From the NCBI GenBank assembly GCA_948567375.1, contig OX419761.1:23164243-23228242 (forward strand): a DNA stretch of 64,000 bases, written 5' to 3'. The notes under the pieces were generated by a model that was given only the letters and a program-made list of their open reading frames with translations, made no database searches and was not told where the DNA came from. The position numbers were made by a program, and so were the translations under genes. This DNA is from Lunularia cruciata (taxonomy: Eukaryota; Streptophyta; Marchantiopsida; Lunulariales; Lunulariaceae). This document shows, piece after piece, positions 1-11,559 of the stretch (its first letter is position 1; each line of letters starts with the position of its first letter).

Positions 1-700
1 CATCAAGCTCAAAGGTGTGAAAGGATACTCCTTACACATGAGGAAGAATGGTGTGACTTGAATGGATGCATTCATTGAATTATTGTAGGAAAATTCCACT
101 AATAGAAGTAAGGTGTCTTACCTCTCTTACTCATCTAAGATGAAGCCTTGAAGCACGTCCTCAATAGTTTGGTTAGCCCACTCTGTTTTTCCATTGATCT
201 ATAGATGGTAAGCTGTAAATATTGCCAATTTGGTTTTGAAGATATCAAAGAGTGTTCTCCAAAACAAACTAATGAATTGAGTGCCTCTATTGATGATAGG
301 CACTTGAGACAAGCCATGGTGAGAAAAGACTTCATCTAAGTACAATTGAGCTAATTATGGAGCACTCATATCCTTGGTGGTAGGATGCATATGCATCATT
401 TTGCTAAGTTGGTCAACAAAGACTACAATAGTGTCAAACCCTAAGGTGGTCTTGGGTAATTCACAAAGCAAATACATGTTTACTTATTTCCAATGTTGTG
501 TATGAATAGGGAGGAGTTGAAGGAGTCTTCTGAAAGCTTGACTAGAAGCTTTATTTTGTTGATTGAGAAGGTATGTTTGTATGTATTCCATCATATTTTT
601 GCTCACCTTGGGCCAATAGTAATGGAGTTTGAATGCATCTAAGGTCTTGTCCACTCCAACGTGACCTATAATGGTACAATCATGACATTTTGCTAGGATG
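1..700 (-). pseudogene. gypsy integrase remnant
   Basis: Integrase would insert element cDNA into the chromosome. The zinc-binding region is near 500-700, where FKLHYYWPKVSKNM matches the family's stretch between the HH and CC pairs. The second cysteine pair appears lost (LLNQQNKAS where a CxxC is expected). The core follows at about 130-460, with VFVDQLSKMMHMHP carrying the first Asp and later a recognisable TAYH...DGKTEWANQ segment. At 1-130 the text LLVEFSYNNSMNAS is the usual core end. Frames change between these segments, so this is a relic. Assignment to gypsy integrase is firm; activity is excluded. Confidence 0.8.
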
Positions 701-829
701 GTGGCTCTTATATCTGTAGCATCTAAGATCCATAACTTACCATCACAAAAGATGAGTCCTTAGGTATTGGTGAGCCCTTTGGATGAATGAGCTCCTTCAA
801 TGTATGGGTCAATTTTGTAGCAACAAGAG

Positions 830-1300
830 TCCTTGGCCATAATTTGGGTTCATCTTGACCTCTACTACCAAATTGTTTTCCATACACATTTGATTGAATG
901 CATCTGCAAGTTGCTTCTTACCTTCCATATATGTGATTGTTATGTTGAACTATTGTCTCTACTCTGCCTACCAGATTTTTTGACGAGATATATCTTTTTA
1001 TATCTTGAGGTAGATTAAGAGTTTGTGATCTATCTCCACAATAAACACCTTCTTGCCAAGATAATGCTTCTTGTACTTGGTTGCAAGAATAATGGCCAAC
1101 TCTTCTTGTTTGGTGGTGTGATAGTTGCATTTTGCCAAGAATAGCTTTTGAGAGAAATGTGCAAGTGAGTGCCATCTGTCATGCTACTCTTGTTGTAGGA
1201 TTGCTCTTATTGCTACACCTTATGCATCTATAGCCAACTTGATTGGACATTTGGGTCATACCATTTCAAGATTGGTTCATGTAGTAATGCATCTTTCTAT
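830..1300 (-). pseudogene. gypsy RNase H remnant
   Basis: RNase H removes the RNA strand during reverse transcription. The minus strand reads SLAHFSQKLFLAKCNY, then EELAIILATKYKKHYLGKK and VFIVEIDHKLLIYL, which follow the Ty3/gypsy RNase H pattern (shared Y..EEELA and F.V.TDH.L). Part is open at 918-1175 in a shifted frame. It lies between reverse transcriptase and integrase as expected. Frameshifts and stops show loss of function. Confidence 0.7.
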
Positions 1301-1529
1301 TGGCCTTTCAAGAATTCTTGAAAGGCCAATTCTTGTGATGTTCTCCACATCCACTTCTTCTCCTTGCCAAGTAGTGTTGTTAGACATTATACAACCTTGG
1401 AGAAGTCCTTGACAAATCAATGATAGAACCTTATCAACCCCAAGAAACTCTTGAGCTGAGTCTGATCTTCTAGAGAATCCCATTGTTGAATGCCCTTTAT
1501 TATATATTAACACTTCTATATCTTTTGCA

Positions 1530-2040
1530 CTTACTCTATGCCCTAAGTAGTCTACTTTAGGCTTGCCAAACTTACACTTTGAGATTTTGGCATACAATTT
1601 ATTTTGTAGTAGAATTTGGTGGACTTCCCATAGATGTTACTTGTACTCCATCATTGTCTTACTATAGACTAAGATATCATTTAGGAAAATGATAATAGAT
1701 TTATCCATGTATGGACAAAATATATCATTCATCAAACTCATGAAAGTGGATGGTGCATTGGTGAAGCCAAATGGCATCACCATGTACTCAAAGTGACCAT
1801 ACCTTATTCAAAAGGCTATTTTGTATACATCTTCCTCCATAATCTTGATTTGGATGTAACCGCTCTACAAATCAAGTTTGGTGACGTTTTGAGTTGATCA
1901 AACAAGTCATCCATGTGAGGTAAGGAATATTTGTTATTCATCATTTGTTGATTTAGGCCCTGATAGTCCATGCACATGTGTATTGTACCATCCTTCCTTT
2001 TCACATGGAGTACCATATGGTGACATGCTGGGTTGGATAA
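1530..2040 (-). pseudogene. gypsy reverse transcriptase remnant
   Basis: This polymerase would copy element RNA to DNA. The minus strand shows [17 protein letters not shown] (fingers; open at 1816-2016), then FGFTNAPSTFMSLMND, then the active-site block SIIIFLNDILVYSKT, then YAKISKCKFGK and YLGHRVS (open at 1277-1597). The catalytic YxDD box reads FLND, so the first Asp of the pair is replaced by Asn. With the frame breaks this makes the domain inactive. Family assignment to Ty3/gypsy is clear from the SKCKFGK...YLGH block. Confidence 0.85.
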
Positions 2041-2482
2041 ACCCTTTTTGCAGCATATCCTTGATTTGAGGCTTACACTCTACCAACTCATGAGATGATA
2101 GTTAATATGAGGCCTTACAAGTAGGTGTCTTCTTAGGAAATATCTTGATTTTATGATCTACTCTCCTTTTTTGTGGTAATCTTGAGGATAGGTAATTTGG
2201 GAAGACATCTTCAAACTCATTGACCACATCTTTCAATTCCTCAAGAATTTTTCCATTGAGTTTTTCACTCTAAAACTCTCTTATTAGGCCCATGAAAGAT
2301 CTATCTGTCTTACAAGTAGCTATTTTTCCTATAACATAAAGAGGCAATTGTAGCTTGTGTGATCTTTCTTTAACTCCAATGAGGTTCCATTGCCAAGTTC
2401 TCACTATTTTCTTTCTCCAATCAATCATGTGCTTGTTGTGCTCCATCTATGATATGCTTAAGATTGCATCATAACACGCTAA

Positions 2483-2827
2483 TTATATCACTTGCCACTC
2501 AATATTTTCATGATACTCTCTTATAAAGAGTATAACCTTTCTAGGTAACGATTCAATCCTCTCTATTTGACCATTAGATAACTCTACTTTTTCATTCTCA
2601 TCCTTCTCAAGATCCATTTCTAACCTTATTGCAACAAAGCAAGACAAGAAATTCTCTATTGCTCCAAGGTCTATGAATATTCTTACTTGATTGTCTTTTA
2701 AGATTCCATTCACAACAATCAATTGTGATTTTGTCTTCCTCAACTTTTGTGCACTTGTCCTCTTCCACCCTCCACTTTTTCTCTTCTCCATTGAGCCAAT
2801 AAGGCCATGAAGTACATTTATTGGCAA
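2483..2827 (-). pseudogene. gypsy aspartic protease-like remnant
   Basis: A 114-residue open stretch contains VNGILKDNQVRIFIDLGAIE followed by NFLS. This matches the retropepsin-like active-site block of plant gypsy elements (normally DSGAT.NF.S). Here the active-site triplet reads DLG, so the Ser is replaced. Such a protease would cut the gag-pol polyprotein. It sits upstream of RT, as expected for gypsy. The amino-terminal lysine-rich part resembles the gag-protease linker. Confidence 0.65.
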
Positions 2828-2899
2828 TCTTCATTTTCCAATGTGATTTTGCATCCTCCTCTTAATTTTTTCTCTCCATGTTATTCAAAGATTACCTAT

Positions 2900-3780
2900 T
2901 TGGAGGGTGATTGCCTTTAGGAAGACAAGCACAACGGTTGATGGCTATTTTCTCAACTTGAGTGCAATTGTAGCAACAATGTTGTTCTACTTGAGTCCCT
3001 TCTCCTTGTAGGACTCCATTTCTCCTTTCTTTGATCCATCCTTGATCTCCTTGGAGCGGTCATGCTCCTCAATCTTGGAACCAAATGTCACACAATTTCA
3101 TAAGAATTGGTCCACCAAAGTGTGGTGTTTCAACCTAATAATGTTGAGTTGGGACTACCTCATTACCTACTCCAAGCACCCTTTCTATTCTCCAAGTACA
3201 AGCAATAGCTTCAAAAACAATACCATCACTTCTTGGCAAATTTGCTCTTTTAATCCTCATTTGAAATTGTCTTAAGATTCTATTAGAACTATATTGGTTA
3301 TTACGACTTGTAGATCAAGAAATGCCTCCATGCACTCTTGTGTACTATTCCCTCATAGTTGGATTTGGGCCTTCTACATCGAATCCATGGATTGAAAATT
3401 CTTTAACAACACTTCATACATTGTCATCCAACTTACCTCTCTTCTTTTTGCCAACATTGATCATTTGTAAGTGTTGTACCATGTGAGTGCTTTATTGGTC
3501 AAGTGCCCACATGCAAACATGCTTACAGAATGATTGGTGATCTCAGTTATGAATAATTGAAAGCATCAATTCATTCTTGAAATAAGAATATTGTCTTTTC
3601 TAAGGCTCGATGTTGCATTTCTTCTTGATCCATAGTAACAATGTGGTTTCATTGTTGACCGGGATCGGTGTCATTGGCATGAGTGACTCTCCAAGTACTT
3701 TGGCCATTGGTATTGGGTTTTGGGACAATTCTCCTTCTTGCATTGCTTAATAATTCCTTAAGGCACATACTTGACTTTGC
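2900..3780 (-). pseudogene. gag-like remnant with broken zinc knuckle
   Basis: Upstream of the protease the minus strand has short gag-like text. Near 3470-3520 it reads LTNKALTWYNTYK, like the tryptophan-rich gag core. Near 2920-2990 it reads CYNCTQVEKIAINRC, resembling a CCHC knuckle that has lost its His and gained a residue. No continuous frame exists. Gag would form the particle that packages element RNA. The assignment rests mainly on position relative to protease and RT. Confidence 0.4.
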
Positions 3781-3784
3781 ATTG

Positions 3785-4336
3785 TGTCACGCCATTTGTA
3801 GTGTCACATCTAGATTGCTTGGACACTGGAGTTCCAATTATAGTAGTTAGAATTATTTCAACAATTTCTCAGAGACTACTTTCCAACGGTCAGATTTCAT
3901 GTTTGGGGTACTGACTTCACGGTGGGGCACACCGTCACTTTGCACCACTTTCACCATTGAGTGTGCCATCAGCGGGACCGTTAGGGTTTCAGACCTAGCT
4001 CAAGTCTAGGGGTATACTTTCAAAGTGCAGCTCCAGAGAGCTCACTTCTCTGATGTTGAGCCTTCGAGTTTCTGCTATGGTGGACTGAGGCCGGTGAGTG
4101 TCACCTGGATTCTCTTAGCTAGAGTGGGTGTGGATTGACTATAATCAGTGCCCAATTTTTGGCCGTTTATAGAGTGATAGATCAAGTACTGATCTGAGTT
4201 GAGTTGAGTTGAGAGTGGTAAACAATCTGATTATTGTGGCACTTTAGAGTCTATGTATGACTTATGTGTGAGTTGTGCTTCTATAGTGTATGATGTTGAC
4301 AGCGATGTATGTTGTGTAGTGATGTATATACGCACA
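3785..4336 (+). repeat. Solo LTR, family A
   Basis: Begins TGTCACGCCATTTGTAG and ends near GTATATACGCACA. It is about 550 bp and matches, on the opposite strand, 24353-24901, the fragments at 24907-25009 and 27459-27812, and a weaker one at 11125-11484. No internal region of its own family lies beside it. The neighbouring gypsy relic points the other way, so I read it as a solo LTR. I see no clear target-site duplication. Confidence 0.7.
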
Positions 4337-5030
4337 ACAACTGCCTACATGGTCATCTTGATCTCCCAAAACTCATTCAACATCCCTTGCATTCCTTGCA
4401 TTCCTTGCATTAGATCATACAATTATAGATCCATGATACTTACACACAACAAATGCTCATTGTTACTTCCTACTTCAAAAGAGATTTAATATGATCACTC
4501 AAGAGGGAGCACAGACTATTAGGACTACCATTGCAACTTCAAAGGCTATTACTTTTTTATAATATTCATCACCAAAATTGTGGACTACAAAATCCCTAAA
4601 CATCACTTTTGGTCCACTACATAATGGATTTCTACCTGAGTATTGAAAGGGAGAGGATTGGGTATATTCAGATCAATTGCATAATAATAGAATATAGATT
4701 GTCAAATCCCACTCTCCATTGTATATCACCACAAATAGAACCACTAGGTTTGGTGAATTCATCACTATATTCATGAACTTTGCTTCAAAATGGAAAATAA
4801 GATATACTCTCACTTGCTCATGTTGTATGTACATAACCTTGATATGGAACGGATTTAAGAATAGGAAGATGAGTGTAGCAAATTGTCCTTTAGGTGCCTC
4901 CATCACATACTCTTTCTAAAATGCTCATAATATATTGATTGTACTATGATTTCTTCCCTCAAAATTACTTAATCTCAATAGCACATGTTCCTCTAAGATG
5001 GGTGATCCACTCTCTTGGATTGAAACCCAA
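4337..5030 (-). mobile_element. 5' leader/internal remnant of family B LTR element
   Basis: This stretch follows the primer-binding site of the family B LTR at 5052-5639 on the minus strand, so it should be the 5' untranslated or gag start of that element. Reading from the site I find short open text (for example REWITHLRGTCAIEIK) but no domain I recognise. The ORFs here are short and on both strands, and none is convincing. It ends against the family A solo LTR. Confidence 0.35.
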
Positions 5031-5042
5031 CCTTTGATACCA
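5031..5042 (-). other. Primer-binding site (initiator tRNA-Met type)
   Basis: The minus strand reads TGGTATCAAAGG nine bases after the CA end of the family B LTR. The first eight bases match the complement of the plant initiator Met-tRNA 3' end (TGGTATCAGAGC), the commonest primer for plant LTR retrotransposons. It fixes the orientation of the family B LTR. Confidence 0.65.
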
Positions 5043-5051
5043 TTTTACTAT

Positions 5052-5639
5052 TGCTAGGATAGGAGAACCCTCAAGAGAAATATAGGAAGAAACACAAAGC
5101 TTCACACTCAATACTCCAATGCACCCAAAGGAGCACCTTGTCTTCATTATATAGCAAAGAGGATTTACTCAAAGGAAGCTTCACCCTTGGATCAGATACA
5201 TGGATTGTTGATATGTTAGCAAGCTTTACCCTTAGATTAGTTGCATATATGGGTGATATGTTGGTTTTGGTCCTATTTGGTTGGCCAAACAAGTTTGATT
5301 GGAGGGAATCATCAATGAATCTTCTTATAAGAAGCTCAAAATCATATAGATAGGTACCATTGGAAAGCTCCCAATGAGACAAATAGTGGGGAGAGAAGGC
5401 AAGCCTTGTCTCCAAAAGGGATGGGATATGTTTATGTTTTTGATGTCTAATTCCTTTTGAGGCCTTCCAAAATTGGCTCTCAAGTTTTTAAGGTGTTTTC
5501 AACTCCTACCCTATTAGTGGAAGTACTCTTTTGGTGACACCTCTATCTGATCTACTTAGTTCATTATGTATAACATCCTTTTAGATATTACCAAGCCAAA
5601 TTTCACCTTTAGATAATATGTCTAGCTTATAATATTACA
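5052..5639 (-). repeat. LTR, family B, copy 1
   Basis: Starts on the minus strand with TGTAATATTATAAGC and ends CCTAGCA, about 588 bp, followed by a primer-binding site. It is shared with 22355-22915 (same strand) and 31297-31840 (opposite strand). All three contain a TATA-like CTATATAATA about 115 bases from the LTR end, a plausible promoter. A short direct extension appears only in the third copy. Confidence 0.7.
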
Positions 5640-5814
5640 CTCAACGTAGTGCTTGAAGGGGCATTGAAAATATATAGATGAGTTTATCCTTTTTTCTTGT
5701 GTGATTGGGATTTTGAGGATTCCAACCTAGAAGACAAGGATGATATGGACAGACTTAATAGATGGTGTAGTTTATATACACTTAGTAGATGGTGAGAGCT
5801 TATATACACTAAAT
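5640..5814. other. Short AT-rich stretch with no recognised feature
   Basis: Between the family B LTR and the transposase relic. It may contain the end of the DNA transposon, but I could not identify terminal inverted repeats. Confidence 0.4.
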
Positions 5815-6760
5815 TTTATTTGATAGAGGAAAAAAACATAGCACATTCTAAAGAATTTGCATATAAAATTTTCCATGCTCTCAACCTAGTTGAATTCAAA
5901 CAATTGAAAAGGAATGATTATGCTTTGTTCTCTACTATGGTGGATCTCCGTTTAGACCATGAGGTTTTTTGCAAGAAGGATGGAGAAGACCAGACATCTA
6001 ATTGGCTACAAATTATGTACACATTAGATAGATTTGGCCATAATGAAAATGGTGCTTGTGTAGCCAAATGACTAAATCTATGTAGTACTATGGCAACTGC
6101 AATGACATTATTTATTAACAAGATGATCAATTCATTTTATCAATTTTGGGGAAGAAAGTGCAATGGCTTGAGATGGAAGAGAGTGCTAGGATTTACTCAA
6201 TCTTTGTTGAGAAAGGTTTCCAGTAGGTGGAGGATTAGTTGATGGCACCTTGTTTCCTTTTGCAAATAAAATTTGCACTTTTTGATTTTCCTCATTAGAA
6301 TGTTCTTGTGTCTTTGTTTTGCAAGGATGCTTGAATCATGTCATGATATGACATACTAAAAAATGTCTCCCCTTTGGTCAGATTAAAACAAAAAGAGCCT
6401 TGCAGTTTGTTTGAGCTCCATCAATTTTAATTGGGGGATTTTGGATACGTTCCAATAAGCCACCTTGTTCTTTCTTTCAAGCAAGCTCCAACTCAAGACA
6501 AACAAGATTTAAATTTTTATGTAGCAAAAACCACAATTTTTAATAACCGTTGTATTGGTATTCTTCAGGCTAGGTGGCATTCTTTGCATGAGATCAGAGT
6601 CCAATTGAATCACAAAAGGAGGAATAAATATCTTTAGCAATGGATTAGCATATGTATTATTTTGCACAACTTCTTGATAAATAAAAGCAACCTGTGGGAA
6701 GAGTCCAAAGAGGAAGTTAAAGACTAAAATAACTTAGAAGGGGAGCATTAATTCATAGAG
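5815..6760 (+). pseudogene. HARBI1-like (PIF/Harbinger) DDE transposase relic, copy 1
   Basis: Fragments in order match the Harbinger nuclease. An N-terminal VDLRLDHEVF block and the helix-turn-helix-like TLDRFGHNENGACVAK come first (open at 5820-6071). GGGLVDGTLFPFAN near 6224 carries the first catalytic Asp. Then come VPISHLVLSFKQAPTQ and RCIGILQARWHSLHEIR with a tail ending CIILHNFLI (open at 6431-6637). The residue before RCIG, where the family has the catalytic Glu, reads Asn. Stops and frameshifts break the rest, including the middle Asp region. The enzyme would cut and paste transposon DNA. A relative lies at 32.1-33.5 kb. Confident of the family, certain it is dead. Confidence 0.75.
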
Positions 6761-7387
6761 GGTACATTAGTGAATGCATATCAATCCCATGAGTAAACTA
6801 GATCCTCAATCACATGATTTTGTCTTGCTTTCTACCTTGAAGTGGGTGGATGATTATATTCACAACAACGTAAGCAAGTTCATGGAAAAGAAATTTTGAT
6901 TTTTGGGGTTTGAGTAAGCACTATGTAGATAGTGGAAACTCACAAGAGATCAGGGCACCAAAAAATTTCCAAACAACTTTCAAACAAGCAAGAGAAAGAA
7001 AGGCCATTCACAATTCTATGAGTGTTAAAGTAATATGTACAACAATTCAAGGGAGGAAATAATACACTACAATTTTTCTATTGAGTGAAGTGCAATAGCA
7101 TTGGATTTCTAGAGATCATGGGTTATTCTAGTAAGTGAAATGCAATCAAGTACTAAGAACAATGACAAAAATGGCATCAAAAAATCTCCTTTAACCCATG
7201 AGATGGTATAAAAAAGTCTATATGTGGCTTTGGAGCATATTTTGAAGCCAAGCAATATTATTATGTTGGTCAAGCAAAGGAGCAACTTCCATTAAAGGAC
7301 TATTGGTGGGGAGATAAATCTAATTTTCTGCTTCATGAAAGTAATCCAATTATAATTTGATGAAGAAAAATCAAATTCTAATTTGAG
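6761..7387. other. No gene recognised
   Basis: AT-rich sequence up to the assembly gap. I see no domain, tandem repeat or RNA gene here. Confidence 0.5.
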
Positions 7388-7587
7388 NNNNNNNNNNNNN
7401 NNNNNNNNNNNNNNNNNNNNNNNNNNNNNNNNNNNNNNNNNNNNNNNNNNNNNNNNNNNNNNNNNNNNNNNNNNNNNNNNNNNNNNNNNNNNNNNNNNNN
7501 NNNNNNNNNNNNNNNNNNNNNNNNNNNNNNNNNNNNNNNNNNNNNNNNNNNNNNNNNNNNNNNNNNNNNNNNNNNNNNNNNNNNNNN
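7388..7587. other. Assembly gap of 200 N
   Basis: Exactly 200 undetermined bases. The round number suggests a placeholder, so the true distance is unknown. Confidence 0.98.
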
Positions 7588-7599
7588 GGTGGATTGAAC

Positions 7600-9490
7600 T
7601 ATCTCATTTGTATTCCAAATCCAAGTGATCTCCTATGGTACTAAGGTATCTTATACATATGCATTCCCTTCCAATAAGTCACTAGGCCAAGTAATTGAAC
7701 CATTGAAAGCTAAAATTGATGGCCATGGTCCTTGATTATAGTGAGCCAAGACTACCACTACTAAAGCACATTGGTAGGCAACATACCTATCCCTCACTTG
7801 ACTACCAAGTGGACTTTAGGAAGCAATCTCCTCCCAAAATTCAATATTGAAACCCATGGGATATAACATTACTTCACCAACTAGCATATCATATGACTCT
7901 ACTATTATTGCAATGGCATGAGCTCTCACCATAGAGTTATCATTTAGATGACCATGCTAAAATTAAACAATGAGCTTCCTATATATGATGTAATATGTTG
8001 GACTAAAGATCTTTGGATCTAAAATAGACACCTCTCCACATTGGTCTTTTATTGCTCAAGATTGACAAATGCAGCCTTCTTCAACATAAGGGGTCATGCG
8101 CCAAAGTCTAATAAGATCTTCCTTGAAGATCTATATACCTTTATGGTGTATAGATCTTCCTTGAAGGTCCCACCAAGCAAAAAATTCCACTCAAATTGTC
8201 TAATAGGACAACTCTAGGTGTAAATTGAGCTTGCTTGAAGGTAAGTCTAGTTGGTAACTCCTCCAACCTACCTACTATTGCTTGCCATAAACCATTGGTT
8301 ATTGAATAGATCCTATGCTCCTCAAGTAAGTCAACTCCACTATCAATCACCTGTACTCTAAAGTAAGAACACTATCATTCCTACTCTCATAAAGTGTGGT
8401 AGCCAATTGGAACACTAGAGTTGGGTCAACTCCCAATGTAAACATATCATTGGCCAAAAACAAAGGGAAGTGCATAATCAACCAACATTATGCTAGACTC
8501 AATTTGTGTAGTAGCATTTGGCTATTTAATATCTAATTCATTGTGTGCTCCATCAATACCTCCCACACCTACACTAGGACATTTAGGAGCCAAAGATATC
8601 ATTTGTAGTGCCTTAGAGAGTGTGAAAGACTAGGGAATTCTAACATATCTACTAGCCTCTCTTCTTTGTAGATCCAACTCCATTGATGCTCTTCTAGGCT
8701 CAAGAGCACATACTACACTCCTAGTAACTATAATAGATGCATCTACTTGTTCTACTTTGCACATAAATTCTAATATATCTCTATCACCAACATAAGACGT
8801 GGAAGAATCAACACATGAATTTGATGTCCTTTGAGCTATGGCCATGCAAGCCAATATTTGCTCCAATTGCTCAATCCGAGTAGCCATGGTTGTATCAAAA
8901 GCAAGGGCATGGCCTAATACTTGCCAAAGTGTCCTACGAAGTGCAAGTCCTTTGCCACCACCTCCATGACCTAGAACTCCTCTACCACCTCCCCTAAAGG
9001 CCCTACCACTTTGTAACTCTAGGTGAAGGTCAGATCATTGGTCATTGTTGCGACCAAATTTTTGGCAATGGTCATATTGTCTTTAGGCATGTTGTGATGC
9101 ACTAGAGGTATCATGTCCATTGCCTTGAGTGCACTCTCTCTTGTGGTCAGGTCTACCACAAATCCATTAAGCAACACCACCACTCACTACTTGCTATTGA
9201 CCTAAAAATAAAGGTGAGAGTCTGGCTACACTAGGCCCTCCATTTTCTCTATAAGATTTAGGTTGACTGGTTCCATATCTATTTCAAATAACACCAATTA
9301 TCAATCTCCTGGATGAAGTCATCCAACTCAAAAGTACCCATTGTAAAAGAGTAGTTCTTGGAGCCTTTGGAGGCCCTATAACTCTCATCCATATCCCATA
9401 AAAATGATGTAGACCCATTAGGTGCACTCTCAACTGAATCATCACTTGTATCAAACTCCAAATTAGAGGTAATTTCCTCCTTCATTAGGA
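7600..9490 (-). pseudogene. Retroelement gag-like relic, unclassified
   Basis: Three open pieces lie on the minus strand at 9279-9485, 8630-8887 and 8141-8350. Near 9160-9190 the text WICGRPDHKREC fits the last three ligands of a CCHC zinc knuckle, with a stop where the first Cys belongs. Just downstream (about 8930-9010) is a Gly/Arg-rich stretch, GRAFRGGGRGVLGHGGGG, typical of nucleic-acid-binding gag tails. The part after it (ATRIEQLEQILACMAIAQ, and DLLEEHRIYSITNGLWQAI) I do not recognise. It may be a gag-protease region of an LTR element. No RT is present on this side of the gap. Confidence 0.4.
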
Positions 9491-10117
9491 CTTGAGATAC
9501 AAGCTGATATTGAGCACTTCTCTATGTAAACCCACCATGTATTGCAACAAAATCTCCTCTCAAATATCTAAAGAAATCCTTTGTGACAATGTTACCCAAA
9601 TTGCAATTATAACTACCACAAGTACACCACCAAAAACTACCACCAAGTGTCACTACCAACTAAACACCATGTAGCTAATGTAGCTCTAGCTAGAAAATTA
9701 TACTAGGTGAAAGGGAAATCAATAACCTACCATCATAACATGCACTCTCATAGCCTATACATCATCATTTCTTGCCTCACTAAAGAGAAACATAGGTAGT
9801 TTAACTGGTCTTCACTCTAGCCTCACAATTGAGAGTACACTAGAGCACCAACATTAATTAAGTTAGTGCACCTCATATAAACATGATGCAAATATTATAA
9901 ATAGAGAATGGAGGGGCTCCAATCACAAGAAGTCTAAAAAAATCCTTCATCTCATAAATCAAAATTTGACTAACTCTACCACCATTTGGTATTTGACATA
10001 TAGGAGTATCTATCTACTCCTCCGCTACCAAGATCACCAAGGATGGTATCAAACTACCTCTCCTAGCCAAAGCTACATATGTATAGGTATTAGCCTACTA
10101 GTCACATGCACAATAAG
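9491..10117. other. No gene recognised
   Basis: AT-rich, with scattered short ORFs that show no family resemblance. Confidence 0.5.
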
Positions 10118-10260
10118 TATGGGTAGGCCAGTTGGCTAGGGCATTAGTCAAGGAACCAAAGATCTAAGGTTCAAACCCTTTTGTGAACAATCTAGAACGG
10201 TGGGCAGATTTTGCCAAAACATTACCCAAAACTCATGCCAATTAGTTGACCTTTCATAGC
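10118..10260 (+). repeat. tRNA-derived SINE-like sequence
   Basis: An A-box-like TAGGCCAGTTGG (10124-10135) is followed 32 bases later by a B-box GGTTCAAACCC (10168-10178). This is the internal RNA polymerase III promoter layout of tRNA genes and tRNA-derived SINEs. The acceptor and anticodon arms do not pair, so a functional tRNA is unlikely. Body and tail beyond about 10260 are not defined, and I see no clear poly-A or poly-T tail. Confidence 0.5.
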
Positions 10261-10365
10261 ATCTCTAGCCCTATACATTGAAATACCAAATGAGGCATTT
10301 CTTCTTTCCATATTGAATGCTCTCTAAACTACGTCAACCTCCACCAACTTGAGCACTAATGAGAG

Positions 10366-10665
10366 CAACTTCTACCAAATTTGACCAGAGTTGCAACTTC
10401 TAAATTTGGATAGTGTCCACCAACTTGACCTCCAATTTTAGACACCTTTGCCAATTTGATAAAGTCAAATTCTACTAACTTTGACTAGAGTTGCAACCTC
10501 CAACTTTGGACAACCTCTACTAACTTGGCCTCTAAATTTAGACACCTTTGCCAATTTGATAGAGGCAACTTCTACCAAATTTGACAAAATTTGCAACCTC
10601 CAACTCTAGATAGCCTCCACCAACTTGAAATCTAAATTCATACACCTTTGCCAATTTGATAGATC
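10366..10665. repeat. Tandem repeat, three 100-bp units
   Basis: Units start at 10366, 10466 and 10566. Each contains a CAACTTCTACCAAATTTGAC-like start and ends with CACCTTTGCCAATTTGATA. They are perhaps 80-85% alike by eye. A partial unit precedes them at about 10334-10365. There is no coding potential in a common frame. Confidence 0.8.
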
Positions 10666-11124
10666 TCTTTATTCTAGTGGCTAACCTCCAAATCTATTGC
10701 TTACCATCAAATTGGGCCAAATTAAGTAGCTGGTGACCTTCAAATCCCTAATTTGAAAGGACGGTCTCAAATATATCTCCAATTTTGCTTGTCAAGTCCA
10801 ATTTGCAATAAAAGAGCCTTGCCCTCAAATTGACTCAAAATTGACCTTAATTTTGAGAAATTTGGGTAGTGCTTCTGCTACCTCAATGCTTAATCTACAT
10901 TAATTCGAAGAGGATTTCTACACACACGCACTCTTGATGAAATTTACGACCATGATTGAATGTACCACCAATCTACCAAGCTTGGGAATTTCACCAACGC
11001 TCTCAATTCTTGAACCCAATTTCTCCTTACTCTCACTTTTATGACATAATCAATCCAATCTTACACTCAAATCACAATCAAATTGAATTTTAACTCATTT
11101 CTACAATCAACCATCTGCCAATAA
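10666..11124. other. No gene recognised
   Basis: AT-rich sequence with weak similarity in wording to the preceding tandem units (ttg/caa-rich). No ORF or RNA signal. Confidence 0.45.
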
Positions 11125-11484
11125 TTGTGCATTGATTACAACCAAGCAATCTCACTGTTGTCTAAGTGATCGTTGCTAGCTTTTCTCCACCATAGCCAAG
11201 AACTCAAAGGATCAACATCAAAGAAGTGAGCTCTTTGGAGTTGCACTTGAAAAGTATACCTCTTTACTCAACCTATATATCCAACCTTGATGGCGCCATT
11301 CACGGTCCATCTAATGGTGCAAATGATGAAACTGATAGTGGGTCCTACCATATGATCAATAGCCTAACATGAAATTTGACCGCCACTAATTTTTCCCTAA
11401 ACAACCACCAATATAACTATGATTGTTAGCACTACCACTTCAATGTCCAAGAAAACTAAGATTTGCACTACAAATATCATGACA
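11125..11484 (-). repeat. Degenerate LTR fragment, family A
   Basis: The minus strand begins TGTCATGATATTTGTAGTGC and shares the core around AACATCA(G/A)AGAAGTGAGCTCT with the other family A LTRs. It is shorter and more diverged than the copies at 3785, 24353 and 27459. No internal sequence of the element adjoins it. Confidence 0.6.
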
Positions 11485-11559
11485 TCGTTGATTCAAGAGT
11501 CTTTCTCTTAAATTTGGTATGACTAGCCATGTCTTGAGCAAAAGAATTCTTTGTATGAA

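Larger units (their letters stand above)
1..3780 (-). mobile_element. Degenerate Ty3/gypsy retrotransposon, truncated at window edge
   Basis: On the minus strand I can read, right to left, gag-like sequence, aspartic protease, reverse transcriptase, RNase H and integrase. This PR-RT-RH-IN order is the Ty3/gypsy order. Many stops and frame changes separate the domains, so the element is dead. The integrase core runs off the left edge. No LTR of its own is visible: the LTR just to the right (3785-4336) is in the opposite orientation and belongs to another family. Individual domains are listed separately. Confidence 0.85.

Noticed and set aside
3785..4336. Own 5' LTR of the gypsy element at 1-3780
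   Set aside because: Orientation is opposite to that element, and its relatives flank a different gypsy lineage at 24-28 kb.
7383..7628. ORF across the gap
   Set aside because: It consists almost entirely of undetermined bases.
10118..10190. Functional tRNA gene
   Set aside because: A and B boxes are present but acceptor and anticodon arms do not pair, so SINE-like is the better reading.
10366..10665. CRISPR-like array
   Set aside because: Adjacent 100-bp units without spacers, in a eukaryotic context.
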